A stretch of 64,000 nucleotides of DNA from Jaenimonas drosophilae (taxonomy: Eukaryota; Euglenozoa; Kinetoplastea; Trypanosomatida; Trypanosomatidae), in the NCBI GenBank assembly GCA_030849065.1, contig JASAON010001657.1:62001-126000 (forward strand), read 5' to 3'. The notes beneath the pieces are model-generated. The model had not been told where the DNA came from. It was given only the letters and a program-made list of their open reading frames with translations, and ran no database searches. The stretch's first letter is position 1. Every line of letters starts with the position of its first letter. This document shows, piece by piece, positions 10,429 to 19,921 of this stretch. Both the position numbers and the translations under genes were made by a program.

Positions 10429-13400
10429 ATGCCCGACGAGTTCTCGTTTCTTCCACAAGCTTCGTGGGTGGAGGAGGAGGCATACAACGCCGGCGTCGCA
10501 GCCTCCATCGCAGCGAACGTCGAAGGTAGCCGAGAGCTGGCTGATCTGCAGGCAGCGGTACAGCACGCATGGAATCAACTTCAACGGGCCGAAACATCCT
10601 TGCAAAGCTTAACGGAGGAGCTGGAAGAGGCCCGCTGCTCGCACGATGCAAGCGTCAACAATGGACTTGAGGTGTTGGGTGGTGACTCTCGTTCCCGTAT
10701 AAACAGTCGCCAATCACTGCAGTCGCGAGTGGCAGAGCTTGCCTTCAACGAACGTGTGGCCCAGCGGGAGCTCAAGCAGCAGGAGTCGGAGCTCTCCAAG
10801 GCGGAGAAGAATTTAGTGTCATTCCAACAGCGGCAGAAGGCACGCACAGCGGCAGCAGTAGCGGCGGCGATGGGCCAACGCCCTGGAGGCGTAGATGCTG
10901 GCCGCGACCTGCCACTGGATGGCACCACAACCGCTGCTGCTGGGATCGTTCATCCACCCGTTCATGTTATTCCTTCATTGCGTACCACACAACGTCAGCC
11001 ACTCGTTGCCGCCTCTCGACGTGCTCCGCTTCGACGGGAGGTCTACGCTGGTGGTGAGGTTCTTCCATCCATCCATCGCGTCCACGTCACGCGGGCAGAC
11101 ATTCGGTCAAAGCGGCTGCGCTACGCCGATGACACCAACGTGGATGATTTTTACGCCCGTCAAGAAAAGCGGCAGCGGCTGGAGGCCACTGTGCGCGAGC
11201 TCCTTCACTACGGACCGGAAGGCCCTCGGGGGGCGGCTGGAGCGAATGATGTTATTGATGTGGATGAGCTCATGGAGTGTGAGGATGTTGAGGTACAGGA
11301 GGTACTCGAGCTGAAGCAGGAGAGTCTTCTGCATGCCAGCAACCCGTCACCTTCTGCTGAGACGAGTGTTGTTAAGGAGGAGGAGCAGAGTGGCAAAGGA
11401 CGTAAGCTGAAGAAGAAGGCATCCACCAAAAAGGAGGAGGAGGGGGCGGCGGATGCCCCTGGGGAGACCTTGGAAGTGGTTCCTGGGATCCGCATGGCAA
11501 CGTCGACCTATGAACGTCTCCTCGACTACCAAAAAGATGGGCTGCGGTGGCTTCTTCACCTCCACAGTCAACGTGCCGGAGGCATCCTTGGTGATGAGAT
11601 GGGCCTCGGAAAGACGATTCAAATTGCCGCACTTCTTCATGCCCTTGGCTTCTCTGGGCAGCTCCGTGGACCGGCGCTCATTGTGGTTCCCATGACGGTC
11701 ATTCGTCAGTGGGTTGCGGAGCTGCACCGCTGGGCACCCTACCTCCGTGTTTGTGTGATGCATGATAGCAGCCAAGGCGGTCAGACGCGGGAGTCCCTCA
11801 TCGCCTCGGTGGTGGGGACCCCGGCGGTGGTCATCACCACCTACGCCGCCCTACGCCTACAGTGCCAGCTCCTCCATCGTGGAGGCTTTCACTATCTCAT
11901 TCTTGACGAGGGCCACAAGATCTCGAACCCTGAGGCCGGCTTAACCCTCGCCGCCAAGTCTTTTACCACACCCCATCGCATCCTGCTGAGTGGCAGCCCC
12001 ATTCAGAACTCCTTGAAGGAGCTCTGGTGCCTCTTTGACTTTGTACGTCCGGGTCTTCTCGGGACGATGTCGCGCTTTGTGGACGAGTTTGAGGTCCCTA
12101 TTCACCGCAGCAAAAACGTACGTGCCACCCCACTGGCCCTCGCCACGGCGGTGGAGTGTGCCCGTGAGCTGCAGCAGCACCTCGCCCCCTTCCTCCTCCG
12201 TCGCTTGAAGCGGCAGGTGCAAGTGTTTCTACCTCGAAAGGTGGAGCGGGTAATTCGTGTTCCTCTGAGTGATGAGCAGCTCAAGGAGTACATCCAACTT
12301 GTATCATCTCCAGCCGTTCAGGAGCTCATGTCGGAAACCGGAAGCCTCAGCATGTTGGGTGCCGACCTCGATCGCGATGGACGTGATCGAAGCGGGTCGC
12401 TACACGTGGCCGGCCGCAATTTTCATCTTCGCACGCGTGACAGCAAGCTGACCTACGGTCTGCGACTTCAGTCCTTCCGTGTGATGAACCAACTCCGCCA
12501 AATTTGCAACCACGTGGACATCTTCCGTGTCCAGCAGGGGGAGGCCGATACAGAACACAACGACTTCACGGGGGTGTCTGCAGCTCCTCCGAGTGGGCGG
12601 TCACGTGCGGCATCAAAGTCCTTCCGCAGCAACTGCCCAGTCAATCTGGGGGGAAGTGCCAAGCTTAGCATCCTTCAACAGATGCTCATTGAGTGGCGTC
12701 GTCACGGCCACCGCGCACTCATATTTTCCCAGACGCGCATGATGCTTGACATCATTGAAAACCTCTGCGAGCAGGAGCAGCATCGATATATTCGAATGGA
12801 TGGCACTACACCGGGCACCCACCGACAGGAGCTAATGGACCGCTTCAATGAAGATGACTCCATCTTTCTTGCACTTCTCACGACCAAAGTTGGTGGCCTG
12901 GGCGTGAATCTCACCGGTGCAGACCGCGTGGTGCTCTTTGACCCCGACTGGAACCCCGTCACGGACATTCAGGCGCGTGAGCGGGCGTGGAGAATTGGCC
13001 AAACACGAGAGGTGTGCGTGTACCGCCTCGTGACTAGTGGCTCACTTGAGGAGGCCATCCTACGCCGTCAGCTGGCCAAGACCTATGTCACGGAGAAGGT
13101 GCTGGAGGACCCCACACTGCAGCGTTTCTTCCATAATGAGCAGACCTTCACCGACAACTTCCTCCTTGGATCGGAGTATGATTCCCGTATTCCGCCAGAA
13201 AAGAAGCACATCATGGTGGCTTACGATTTTCGAGAAGATGGCGACTGCTACAGAGATTTTAGCCGCCAGAATCATGAAGGCAAGGAAGAAGATGCCAGCA
13301 TGTCTGATATGGATGATGAGGGTATACCGCCACCCGGTGAGGGGGGAGCTTCGTCCCCACTTGAACGTGAATTTGGCACGATCTTGTCCGTACGAGAGGA

Positions 13401-13785
13401 GGCGACAGAGTCAGCTTCATCGCCCGTGATGAAGGCAGAAGCGGATGCATCTCAAGCTGGCGTGCAGGAAGGTGAAACACACCTCCTAAAGGGACTGATT
13501 GACGGTTATAATGTGGAGCTGAGCGGTAGCGACCGCACGGCGCGACGACTGGCTCGGATGAAGGCATCCCAAACGCTTCAGCGTGTGGTGGACTCCTCAT
13601 CCGAGCAGGGAAGTCCACGCACCATGGCGGACCAACAACGTGAGTTCCAACAGATGACAGCATCTGAGGAAGGTACTCTGCGGCAGGATTCTGCCCGTGG
13701 AGGTGGACGAGAACGACGCCAACAGCCACGTGGAGGTTGCACAAATGGAACGCCATCAAGGGCGAAGCCTCCGCCGCAACATTGA
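10429..13785 (+). CDS. SNF2-family ATPase of the CSB/ERCC6/Rad26 type
   Basis: An 1118-aa protein. It has a helical, Glu/Gln-rich N-terminus (1-130) and a basic/acidic linker with KKK and EEE patches (about 305-345). The SNF2 helicase core follows, with Walker A GDEMGLGKT (388-396, Lys395), Walker B DEGH (493-496), the motif III-like LLSGSPIQN, and a C-terminal helicase lobe ending in the arginine-finger motif RAWRIGQTR (852-860). The segment after motif III (LFDFVRPGLLGT, then EFEVPI and the APFLLRRLK turn) matches the CSB/Rad26 subgroup better than Snf2, ISWI or CHD. CSB proteins push stalled RNA polymerase II and start transcription-coupled repair in the nucleus. No bromo-, chromo- or SANT domain is seen. 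The acidic, Ser-rich C-terminal about 220 residues look disordered. Confidence 0.88.
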   Translation: MPDEFSFLPQASWVEEEAYNAGVAASIAANVEGSRELADLQAAVQHAWNQLQRAETSLQSLTEELEEARCSHDASVNNGLEVLGGDSRSRINSRQSLQSRVAELAFNERVAQRELKQQESELSKAEKNLVSFQQRQKARTAAAVAAAMGQRPGGVDAGRDLPLDGTTTAAAGIVHPPVHVIPSLRTTQRQPLVAASRRAPLRREVYAGGEVLPSIHRVHVTRADIRSKRLRYADDTNVDDFYARQEKRQRLEATVRELLHYGPEGPRGAAGANDVIDVDELMECEDVEVQEVLELKQESLLHASNPSPSAETSVVKEEEQSGKGRKLKKKASTKKEEEGAADAPGETLEVVPGIRMATSTYERLLDYQKDGLRWLLHLHSQRAGGILGDEMGLGKTIQIAALLHALGFSGQLRGPALIVVPMTVIRQWVAELHRWAPYLRVCVMHDSSQGGQTRESLIASVVGTPAVVITTYAALRLQCQLLHRGGFHYLILDEGHKISNPEAGLTLAAKSFTTPHRILLSGSPIQNSLKELWCLFDFVRPGLLGTMSRFVDEFEVPIHRSKNVRATPLALATAVECARELQQHLAPFLLRRLKRQVQVFLPRKVERVIRVPLSDEQLKEYIQLVSSPAVQELMSETGSLSMLGADLDRDGRDRSGSLHVAGRNFHLRTRDSKLTYGLRLQSFRVMNQLRQICNHVDIFRVQQGEADTEHNDFTGVSAAPPSGRSRAASKSFRSNCPVNLGGSAKLSILQQMLIEWRRHGHRALIFSQTRMMLDIIENLCEQEQHRYIRMDGTTPGTHRQELMDRFNEDDSIFLALLTTKVGGLGVNLTGADRVVLFDPDWNPVTDIQARERAWRIGQTREVCVYRLVTSGSLEEAILRRQLAKTYVTEKVLEDPTLQRFFHNEQTFTDNFLLGSEYDSRIPPEKKHIMVAYDFREDGDCYRDFSRQNHEGKEEDASMSDMDDEGIPPPGEGGASSPLEREFGTILSVREEATESASSPVMKAEADASQAGVQEGETHLLKGLIDGYNVELSGSDRTARRLARMKASQTLQRVVDSSSEQGSPRTMADQQREFQQMTASEEGTLRQDSARGGGRERRQQPRGGCTNGTPSRAKPPPQH

Positions 13786-14438
13786 TACCACATTAAGACG
13801 GACACTCCTTCGAGTAGGAGAGGTGTCTTCCATACACTGCACGAAACAAAGGACTTTGCTGATGTCTTGGGTGATGTGTTTCTTAGTTTGAGTTGCGTTG
13901 TGATGTCTGCAGATAGCCAACCACCACCATGCTATGAGGGGCGTGACAGTTGGCTTTTGTAAGTGATTTGCAAAAAATGATGTGCTACTCCTTCTTCCTT
14001 CCTCTTTCATGATGACTTGTTGTAGCCTAGTGATGGGCCTCGAAGGTGCCATTGACGAGCGTGCATTCTAGAGCCACTGTCATACACATCTACCCACCTC
14101 CAGCGCAGTCTGGGAGCGACCCAATCACATCCCACCTCCCTCCACCCCCCCTCGTGCCCTTCCCTCCATATACCCCTCTCTGTTGAACCTCCATCAAAGG
14201 CGGAGTTGCGCCACGTTATATCTCAACGATCCGCCCACACACGCGCTCTCCTTGGAAAACACTTAGTGGAGGTTCCTACGGCAATCGACTCCATTCATCA
14301 CAAGGTGGGTGCGCATAGAACCCGTCAAGCAAAGAGGAAAAAACACGAGTCAGCGACGGTGGTGGCCCCCTCGTCCTTCACTCCCCCATCTTCTGCTCAG
14401 CATTTTCACCCCCCTTGGCCTTTCGCCTCCACTTGTTG
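13786..14438. other. Intergenic region before the kinase gene
   Basis: No gene seen. The right end carries the predicted splice acceptor described separately; short C-rich runs occur near 14143-14152. Confidence 0.45.
14366..14400 (+). promoter_or_regulatory. Predicted spliced-leader acceptor for the kinase
   Basis: A pyrimidine tract (14366-14398) ends in the AG at 14399-14400, and the first ATG after it is 14439. This supports 14439 rather than the upstream in-frame TTG at 14415 as the kinase start. Confidence 0.5.
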
Positions 14439-16805
14439 ATGCCGACCAGAGCTACTCACGGACGCCGTGGAGGTGATCCCAATGCCCACGGTAACGAGCC
14501 ACCGCAACGGAAAGGCACGGGTGCACCTGTCCGAGTAGGCACTCCTCCACGTGGCAACCCCGCCATGGCGGTTGCCAGTGCCAGTAGCAGCAATGACGTC
14601 ACGACCACAGAGGCTGTCAAGTATCGAACCTCCATCACAGGGGTTCCACACCAGACTGGAAAGCCGCAGTCTCTCCTTCATACGTCCACCACCCACCACC
14701 ACACCGATCCCTTAGCAGCACACTTTCACTCCAGCAAAGCCAGCGGCGGGCTCCCTGGACGCTCAGCGGCAGGTCGTGGTGGGCGGCACCCCACAAGCTC
14801 CACAGCCTCTCCCCCTCCACCAACCCCCACCCTCCTTGCCCCACCCTCTGCACCCCCCTCCGTGTCACCGCCCGTGGCGTTGGCCAGCGCCACTGCCGCC
14901 ACCGAGAGCATCGCCCCACCACACGGAGGTTCTAATACGGTTTCTCGTCAGGTCAACGCGGCAGCACAACGTGACCCCCTGATGCGTCCGTCGGTCGCGC
15001 TCTCCCTTCATATCATGACCATTTACAAGAGCATCAACCACAAATTTTACGCTCAACGAGATGCCGCACACCATCGCGGCGGTGATGGGTCGTCGGCGCA
15101 TACCACAGGGGCAGCTCATTCCACCGCGGAGCCCGTTCAGGAAATCACCGATGACGCCAACGGATACTACGTTCCCGTCGTTGGTGAGCTCATCGCCAAC
15201 CGCTATGCCGTGGTTGCCGTCCTTGGAAAGGGTAGCTTCGGCGTTGTGGTTCAATGTGTAGATGAAAAGTACCAAGAGTCGGTAGCGGTCAAGATCATTC
15301 GTAGTGGCCCCTACTTTTCAGCCCAAGGCCAGCTAGAGGCCGACATCGTGGCCTACCTCAACCGCAATCCCCTCCTTGAAAACCTTGTCGTTCAGCTACG
15401 CAAGGCATTTGTGTGGAAAACACACATTGTGCTAGTCTTTGAAATGTTGAGCATTGACCTGTATCAGCTCATTGAGCTCACCAAGTTCAATGGCGTGAGT
15501 CTTGACCTCACACGCAAGTTTGCCTACCAGCTTCTGCAAGTACTGCTGCAGTTAGAGCAGCATGAGCCTCCCATCATCCATTGTGATTTGAAGCCGGAGA
15601 ATGTGCTCCTGCGAGATCCCAGCCGTAGTGGCATTCGCGTCATTGACTTTGGCAGCTCATGCTACCAGCAGGTGGCGTCGTGGTCTCCACTTCACGGCGG
15701 CTCCGCGCAGGGAAGCTCCACGGGCAGTGGGATGGCATCGGAAGTAACAGCGCGCCGGCAAGGTGAGGACAGCGCCGCACAAAAGGCAAAGACGTCGCCA
15801 CCTCCGGCAGAGGGTCAACATGCGGAAACCGCTGGAGAGTCCAGAGATGCCGGTGGAGGTGGGCCGTCCACTAGCCAACCAACCACCCGGGACAAGACCT
15901 TTGAGTATGCCATCATGCCCAAGTACATCCAATCACGGTTCTATCGTAGTCCTGAGGTCATTCTTGAGCTGGGCTACACCACCGCCATTGATCGTTGGTC
16001 ATTGGGATGCATGCTGGTGGAGCTGCACACCGGCATTCCCTTGTTTCCTGGACGCAATGAGGCTAGCATGCTCGCCCTCTTTACAGCCGTTCTTGGCCCC
16101 CTGCCAGACTTCATGATTGCTGCCAGCCCCAAGGCAGCTCAGTTCTTCTCTACCACTTCCGCCACCACTACCACTACCACTGCCAGGGCTGGGAGCCCTG
16201 CGAGCGGTGACGCCCCACGCTCGACGGCAGCCCCGTTGAAGGCAACTGAATCGGCCCCATCCAAGCCATCTGTTCCTGCCGCTGCACCGTGGACAGATAC
16301 GCCAGCGGTCCGCGCACCGGAGGAACCCTCCTCGGTGTTGAACATGAGTCAGCCAGAGGGCGATCATAGCTTTCCGCTGAGCAGTTGGGTTGGCTCCACA
16401 CTCTCCCCCATCTCGGTCGCCCCTCCACGGGCCATGGACAACTCCTCCACCGTCATGTCATCGGTGCAGTGGGAGAAGGATGGGACAAGTGGACCGCCCA
16501 CATCGCCCTATGTTCTTCGGCATCAGACGAGCCCACAGGCCAGCCGCACGTTGTCTCAGGTGTTGGGGGTAGAGAGCGGCGGCCCGCGTGGTTGCCGCAA
16601 GGGACAACAGGGCCACGATGTGGAGTCCTACGCGCTCTTCTTTGACTTTGTCCACCAGCTTCTTGAATACGACCCACGCCGGCGTATGAGCTGTGCCGCT
16701 GCCATGAGCCATCCTTTCCTGCAGCCTCTGCGTGAGTGGGAGGCTCGGGCGACGCAGGCGCGACAGCAGCAGCAGCAGCAGCAGCAGCAGTTGCCACCTT
16801 CGTGA
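14439..16805 (+). CDS. DYRK-family dual-specificity protein kinase
   Basis: 788 aa. The first about 240 residues are Pro/Ser/Thr/His-rich and disordered. The kinase domain then shows the glycine loop GKGSFG (263-268), the VAVK lysine (285), the catalytic loop HCDLKPEN (381-388, Asp383), DFGSSCY (403-409), YIQSRFYRSPEV (496 on) and DRWSLGCMLVELHTG. HCDLKPEN, the Ser-Ser-Cys after DFG and the SRFYRSPEV P+1 loop are DYRK signatures. Two insertions break the domain: about 87 residues between Cys408 and Tyr496, inside the activation segment, and a Ser/Thr/Pro-rich one of about 170-190 residues in the C-lobe before the RRRM-containing last helix. The usual YxY is P-K-Y here, so only the second tyrosine (Tyr496) remains. 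DYRKs autophosphorylate that tyrosine and then act on Ser/Thr; trypanosome relatives affect growth and differentiation. Confidence 0.9.
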   Translation: MPTRATHGRRGGDPNAHGNEPPQRKGTGAPVRVGTPPRGNPAMAVASASSSNDVTTTEAVKYRTSITGVPHQTGKPQSLLHTSTTHHHTDPLAAHFHSSKASGGLPGRSAAGRGGRHPTSSTASPPPPTPTLLAPPSAPPSVSPPVALASATAATESIAPPHGGSNTVSRQVNAAAQRDPLMRPSVALSLHIMTIYKSINHKFYAQRDAAHHRGGDGSSAHTTGAAHSTAEPVQEITDDANGYYVPVVGELIANRYAVVAVLGKGSFGVVVQCVDEKYQESVAVKIIRSGPYFSAQGQLEADIVAYLNRNPLLENLVVQLRKAFVWKTHIVLVFEMLSIDLYQLIELTKFNGVSLDLTRKFAYQLLQVLLQLEQHEPPIIHCDLKPENVLLRDPSRSGIRVIDFGSSCYQQVASWSPLHGGSAQGSSTGSGMASEVTARRQGEDSAAQKAKTSPPPAEGQHAETAGESRDAGGGGPSTSQPTTRDKTFEYAIMPKYIQSRFYRSPEVILELGYTTAIDRWSLGCMLVELHTGIPLFPGRNEASMLALFTAVLGPLPDFMIAASPKAAQFFSTTSATTTTTTARAGSPASGDAPRSTAAPLKATESAPSKPSVPAAAPWTDTPAVRAPEEPSSVLNMSQPEGDHSFPLSSWVGSTLSPISVAPPRAMDNSSTVMSSVQWEKDGTSGPPTSPYVLRHQTSPQASRTLSQVLGVESGGPRGCRKGQQGHDVESYALFFDFVHQLLEYDPRRRMSCAAAMSHPFLQPLREWEARATQARQQQQQQQQQLPPS
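16764..16790 (+). repeat. CAG trinucleotide repeat (nine units)
   Basis: Nine perfect CAG codons encode a nine-glutamine run just before the C-terminus of the DYRK kinase. Perfect codon repetition points to slippage-driven length variation. Confidence 0.9.
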
Positions 16806-17234
16806 GAAGCACATGATGAGGTATTCATGAGGCTAGTTCCTCGTTGGAATTCCGGCGTTCCCTCCAAATCATGGATTGGATGTGATCGTCCATACCTTCT
16901 ACATCTTCATCTACATGTGTTTTATCTGCATGTGTGCCTTGGCACATTTAGAAGCCTCTCGCGTGTGTGCAATTCTTCTCCCCCTCTCTGGTATCCTTCA
17001 GTTGGATTCAGCTGGAGACGGAGAGAGGCTCAAGACACGATTGTGCCCCTATCAGAACGAAACTCAATCTTTTTTCTTCATCTTTTTTCATTATCAAACT
17101 AGTTGTTAAGAGGTGATTGCACGGCGCAGCAACGCACCCAGGAAGGATAGGAACGACTTCTCTACGTCCTTCCATCATTCGACCGAATAACTTCTGACCC
17201 GCAGTTATCGCGCAAAAACACTCTTAGATTTGTC
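16806..17234. other. Intergenic region with splice-acceptor signal
   Basis: No gene seen. A T-rich tract (17065-17093) followed by AG at 17101-17102 is the likely trans-splice site for the gene starting at 17235. Confidence 0.45.
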
Positions 17235-19046
17235 ATGCTGAACTCAACATCCACCCACCCGGTGGATCTTACCAGCCAGGGAAGCGAGTACATCAGGAGT
17301 GCGCCACGCACACGTGATGTGGCTGCCACCTCAGCAACCACACCTCCCCAAGGCGGCCTCGTGGCCAACTTTTACGCTCGTCCGTACCCAACCGCAGATG
17401 AGTTGAGCATGTCTGGCATTGACGATACGGAACTTCAGGGAATTGTCGGTGAGCTTCGAAGTGAGGTTGAGGCCGTCAAGGAAGAAACGGTGATGCTGAG
17501 CTACAACGTAGAACTCCTCCGTGCACGTCGAGCAGGTGGACCAGGTGCTGCTCCGGCCGCTGCAGCGCACTCCACCACCAACGCAAGTGGCACCGGGGAG
17601 GTGACGAGCGGAGTGGGCCACACCATGACCAACTTTTTCAGCAACACGAACGACATGACCCAGGGTGAGGACTTAGCTGCGATTGGCGAGACGCCGATGC
17701 AGACCAACCTCGGCGCCAGCTTCAGCTCCATCAGCAGCGGACTCGGCAACACGCAGAGTGGCCGACGTGGAAAAGGGTTCCGCCGACGTTCCAACGAGGC
17801 CGTGGATCTCTGCGTGAGTGTGGAGGACAAGATGACGATGCTCGCCAAGGAGGGTGACCGCATCCGCCAACAGGAGGAGAAGACCAATCGTGAGGCGGAA
17901 AGCATTCGGGGTCTGCTGGGGGCTACAGTGGAGGAGGCGGTACGTCGCATGAAGGAGCTTCGGCTGGAGGTCCAGCAATTCCAGCGTGAGGTGGTGGATG
18001 AAGAGAGCGGAACCGCCTCGGCTGATGAGCTTGTTCGATACATGAGCCGACGCAAGGCAGCACAGGATAGCTACCTGGACAAGCTTGTGGGCCAGTGCCA
18101 GGCTGCAGAAACGGATATTGTGCGCGCGCAGCAGGAGCTTCGTCAGCGTCGTGCCGCTGGTGAAGCGTTTCACGCGATTGACTTTGAGCAGCTGCGTATT
18201 GAAAATCAGCAGTTCAACGAGCGCATTGACAAGAAGAACGCCGAACTCGTGGAGCTGAAGGGGACATCAACCCGTACCGTTCAGACTCTCAACGCACTCA
18301 TGGATGCCCTCAATGATATGACCAACGAACAAGGGCAGCTCAAGAAGGAGTACAAGAGCCGTTGTGATTACCTCGCGAGGTGTTCCAAGGAGGTGGTGTC
18401 CGTCACCAAGGGTGCGGAAGGGGCGGAACGTAAGAATGCAGCCATCAAGGCCCAACATGAAGCTGTGAAGGTTCCAAAGATTGAGGAGTACATCGCCCAG
18501 AAGGCAGAGCTGTATGAGCTGGAGAAGGCAGCCAAGAATTGGATGCGAAAGGTGGAGATCGCTGAAGGTCAGGTCAAGGTGATGCGCCAGCAGACCCGCA
18601 GCCTCACACGTCAGCGCAATGCCGCCAAGGCATACGCGGAGTCCAAGAAGCAGAAGCTGGCCGAAAACCGGACCAACGCCAATTTACCCGCCGTTCACGG
18701 AGGCTTTGGTGGCATAGCAGCGCGCCCACCCGTTCCAAAGCTCGGTGCCCCACCAAAGGCGTCGGGACTCCCGCCGCTGGCCAAGCCCCCGACGAAGCGA
18801 AGTGCCGATCCCAGCACCAACAGCGCCGTCCCCGGTGCGAGCGACACAACGCCATCCTCTCCTCAACAGAAGCCCCCAAGCCCACTAGCCCCCACGGAGG
18901 GTGCGGCGGCCTCAGTCAACCCGGATGAGTCCGTGAACGTAGCAACCGAGGGAGACGGAAATGAGCTGGTCTCTGTGACGGATCAGGTTCCAGAGGTGCA
19001 GGTCGAGGATATGGACGTTGCTGCGGAGGATGAGAGCCCAGCTTAG
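17235..19046 (+). CDS. CCDC113/CFAP263-like axonemal coiled-coil protein (DUF4201)
   Basis: 603 aa. A Gly/Ser/Thr-rich N-terminus (1-185) precedes a long coiled-coil region (about 190-475) and a Pro/Ala-rich acidic tail. The coiled-coil part has hallmarks of the DUF4201 family shared by CCDC113 and CCDC96. These are the DFEQLRIENQQFNERI block (316 on), the KNAELVELK segment with TVQTLNALMD after it, and the KNWMRKVEIAE block (434-444), which closely resembles the end of the CCDC113 domain. CCDC113 and CCDC96 are known to form a complex near the ciliary nexin link and centriolar satellites. In a flagellate this predicts an axonemal or basal-body role. The length and extended tails are closer to CCDC96, but the VEIAE block favours CCDC113. 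Confidence 0.7.
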   Translation: MLNSTSTHPVDLTSQGSEYIRSAPRTRDVAATSATTPPQGGLVANFYARPYPTADELSMSGIDDTELQGIVGELRSEVEAVKEETVMLSYNVELLRARRAGGPGAAPAAAAHSTTNASGTGEVTSGVGHTMTNFFSNTNDMTQGEDLAAIGETPMQTNLGASFSSISSGLGNTQSGRRGKGFRRRSNEAVDLCVSVEDKMTMLAKEGDRIRQQEEKTNREAESIRGLLGATVEEAVRRMKELRLEVQQFQREVVDEESGTASADELVRYMSRRKAAQDSYLDKLVGQCQAAETDIVRAQQELRQRRAAGEAFHAIDFEQLRIENQQFNERIDKKNAELVELKGTSTRTVQTLNALMDALNDMTNEQGQLKKEYKSRCDYLARCSKEVVSVTKGAEGAERKNAAIKAQHEAVKVPKIEEYIAQKAELYELEKAAKNWMRKVEIAEGQVKVMRQQTRSLTRQRNAAKAYAESKKQKLAENRTNANLPAVHGGFGGIAARPPVPKLGAPPKASGLPPLAKPPTKRSADPSTNSAVPGASDTTPSSPQQKPPSPLAPTEGAAASVNPDESVNVATEGDGNELVSVTDQVPEVQVEDMDVAAEDESPA

Positions 19047-19921
19047 AGAGAAGGATAATCGATGGTCATCATCATTTCCTGCTTGTGTGATGTAAATAGA
19101 GAGGCCGACCCTACCTTCAGCTTCTGCCTGCATCCTTTTGGTTGTATGTGAAGGAGGTTATGTGGGTGTGGTCCGTCATGTGCGTCATCTCTCAGGTACC
19201 ATGTGCTCTTCCCCTCCTCGGTGATTGTTGCGAATGCCTCACTGATGGTATTCTTCTCTTGTGATACAATGTACTCTGGTGCTCGTTTGTTTTTTTCGAT
19301 CGCAATAAGCTTCTTTTCAGTTTCTTTCATTTGACATAGAAAACTCCTCGCTTGGCGTCTATTTCGAACACATACACATATCCCACATACCTGTGTAGCC
19401 CCCCGCACGACGAGGAACGTTGACTCCCCCCCTCATTCCAGTTCATCCCCGCTTAACCTTGTGTGGCTACAGGAGGGAACGTCGCTGCTGCATACAAACA
19501 ACCATTCAGAAACTCCGGCAGTATAGAAGAAAGTTGGCTACTCCTTCATCCGGAGCCGTTCCCCCCACAACACATTCCTCCCTTCTCTCCATTGGGCAGA
19601 CCTATCCAGTTGTGCTGGAAAACGGCAAAGCAGAAGGAACCTCCCCCATACATACGCGTGTCAAGGTGCGCACGTGGACCGACCCATCCACAAGAACATC
19701 GTTCTTCTTAGAGCGATCTGTTTCTGCCATCTTCTTTTTATTTTTGCTGCATTACTATCATTTACTGCATCGCTACTTGCGACATAGGTGCGTTACCCCC
19801 CACTATTCAACGACCACGAGACGGGTGAAGTTGCTCACCGCGAGCATTGCGGTGCTGTCGCGGGCTTAATTTACCCCCCTCTTTCTCCGCGGCTCAACCG
19901 AGGAAAATCTGAGCGGAAGCC
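19047..19921. other. Intergenic region, 0.9 kb
   Basis: No gene supported. Two possible splice acceptors lie before the kinesin ATG: a T-rich tract with AG at 19786-19787, and a C/T-rich tract with AG at 19901-19902. The latter would leave a 5' UTR of only about 20 bases. Confidence 0.4.
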
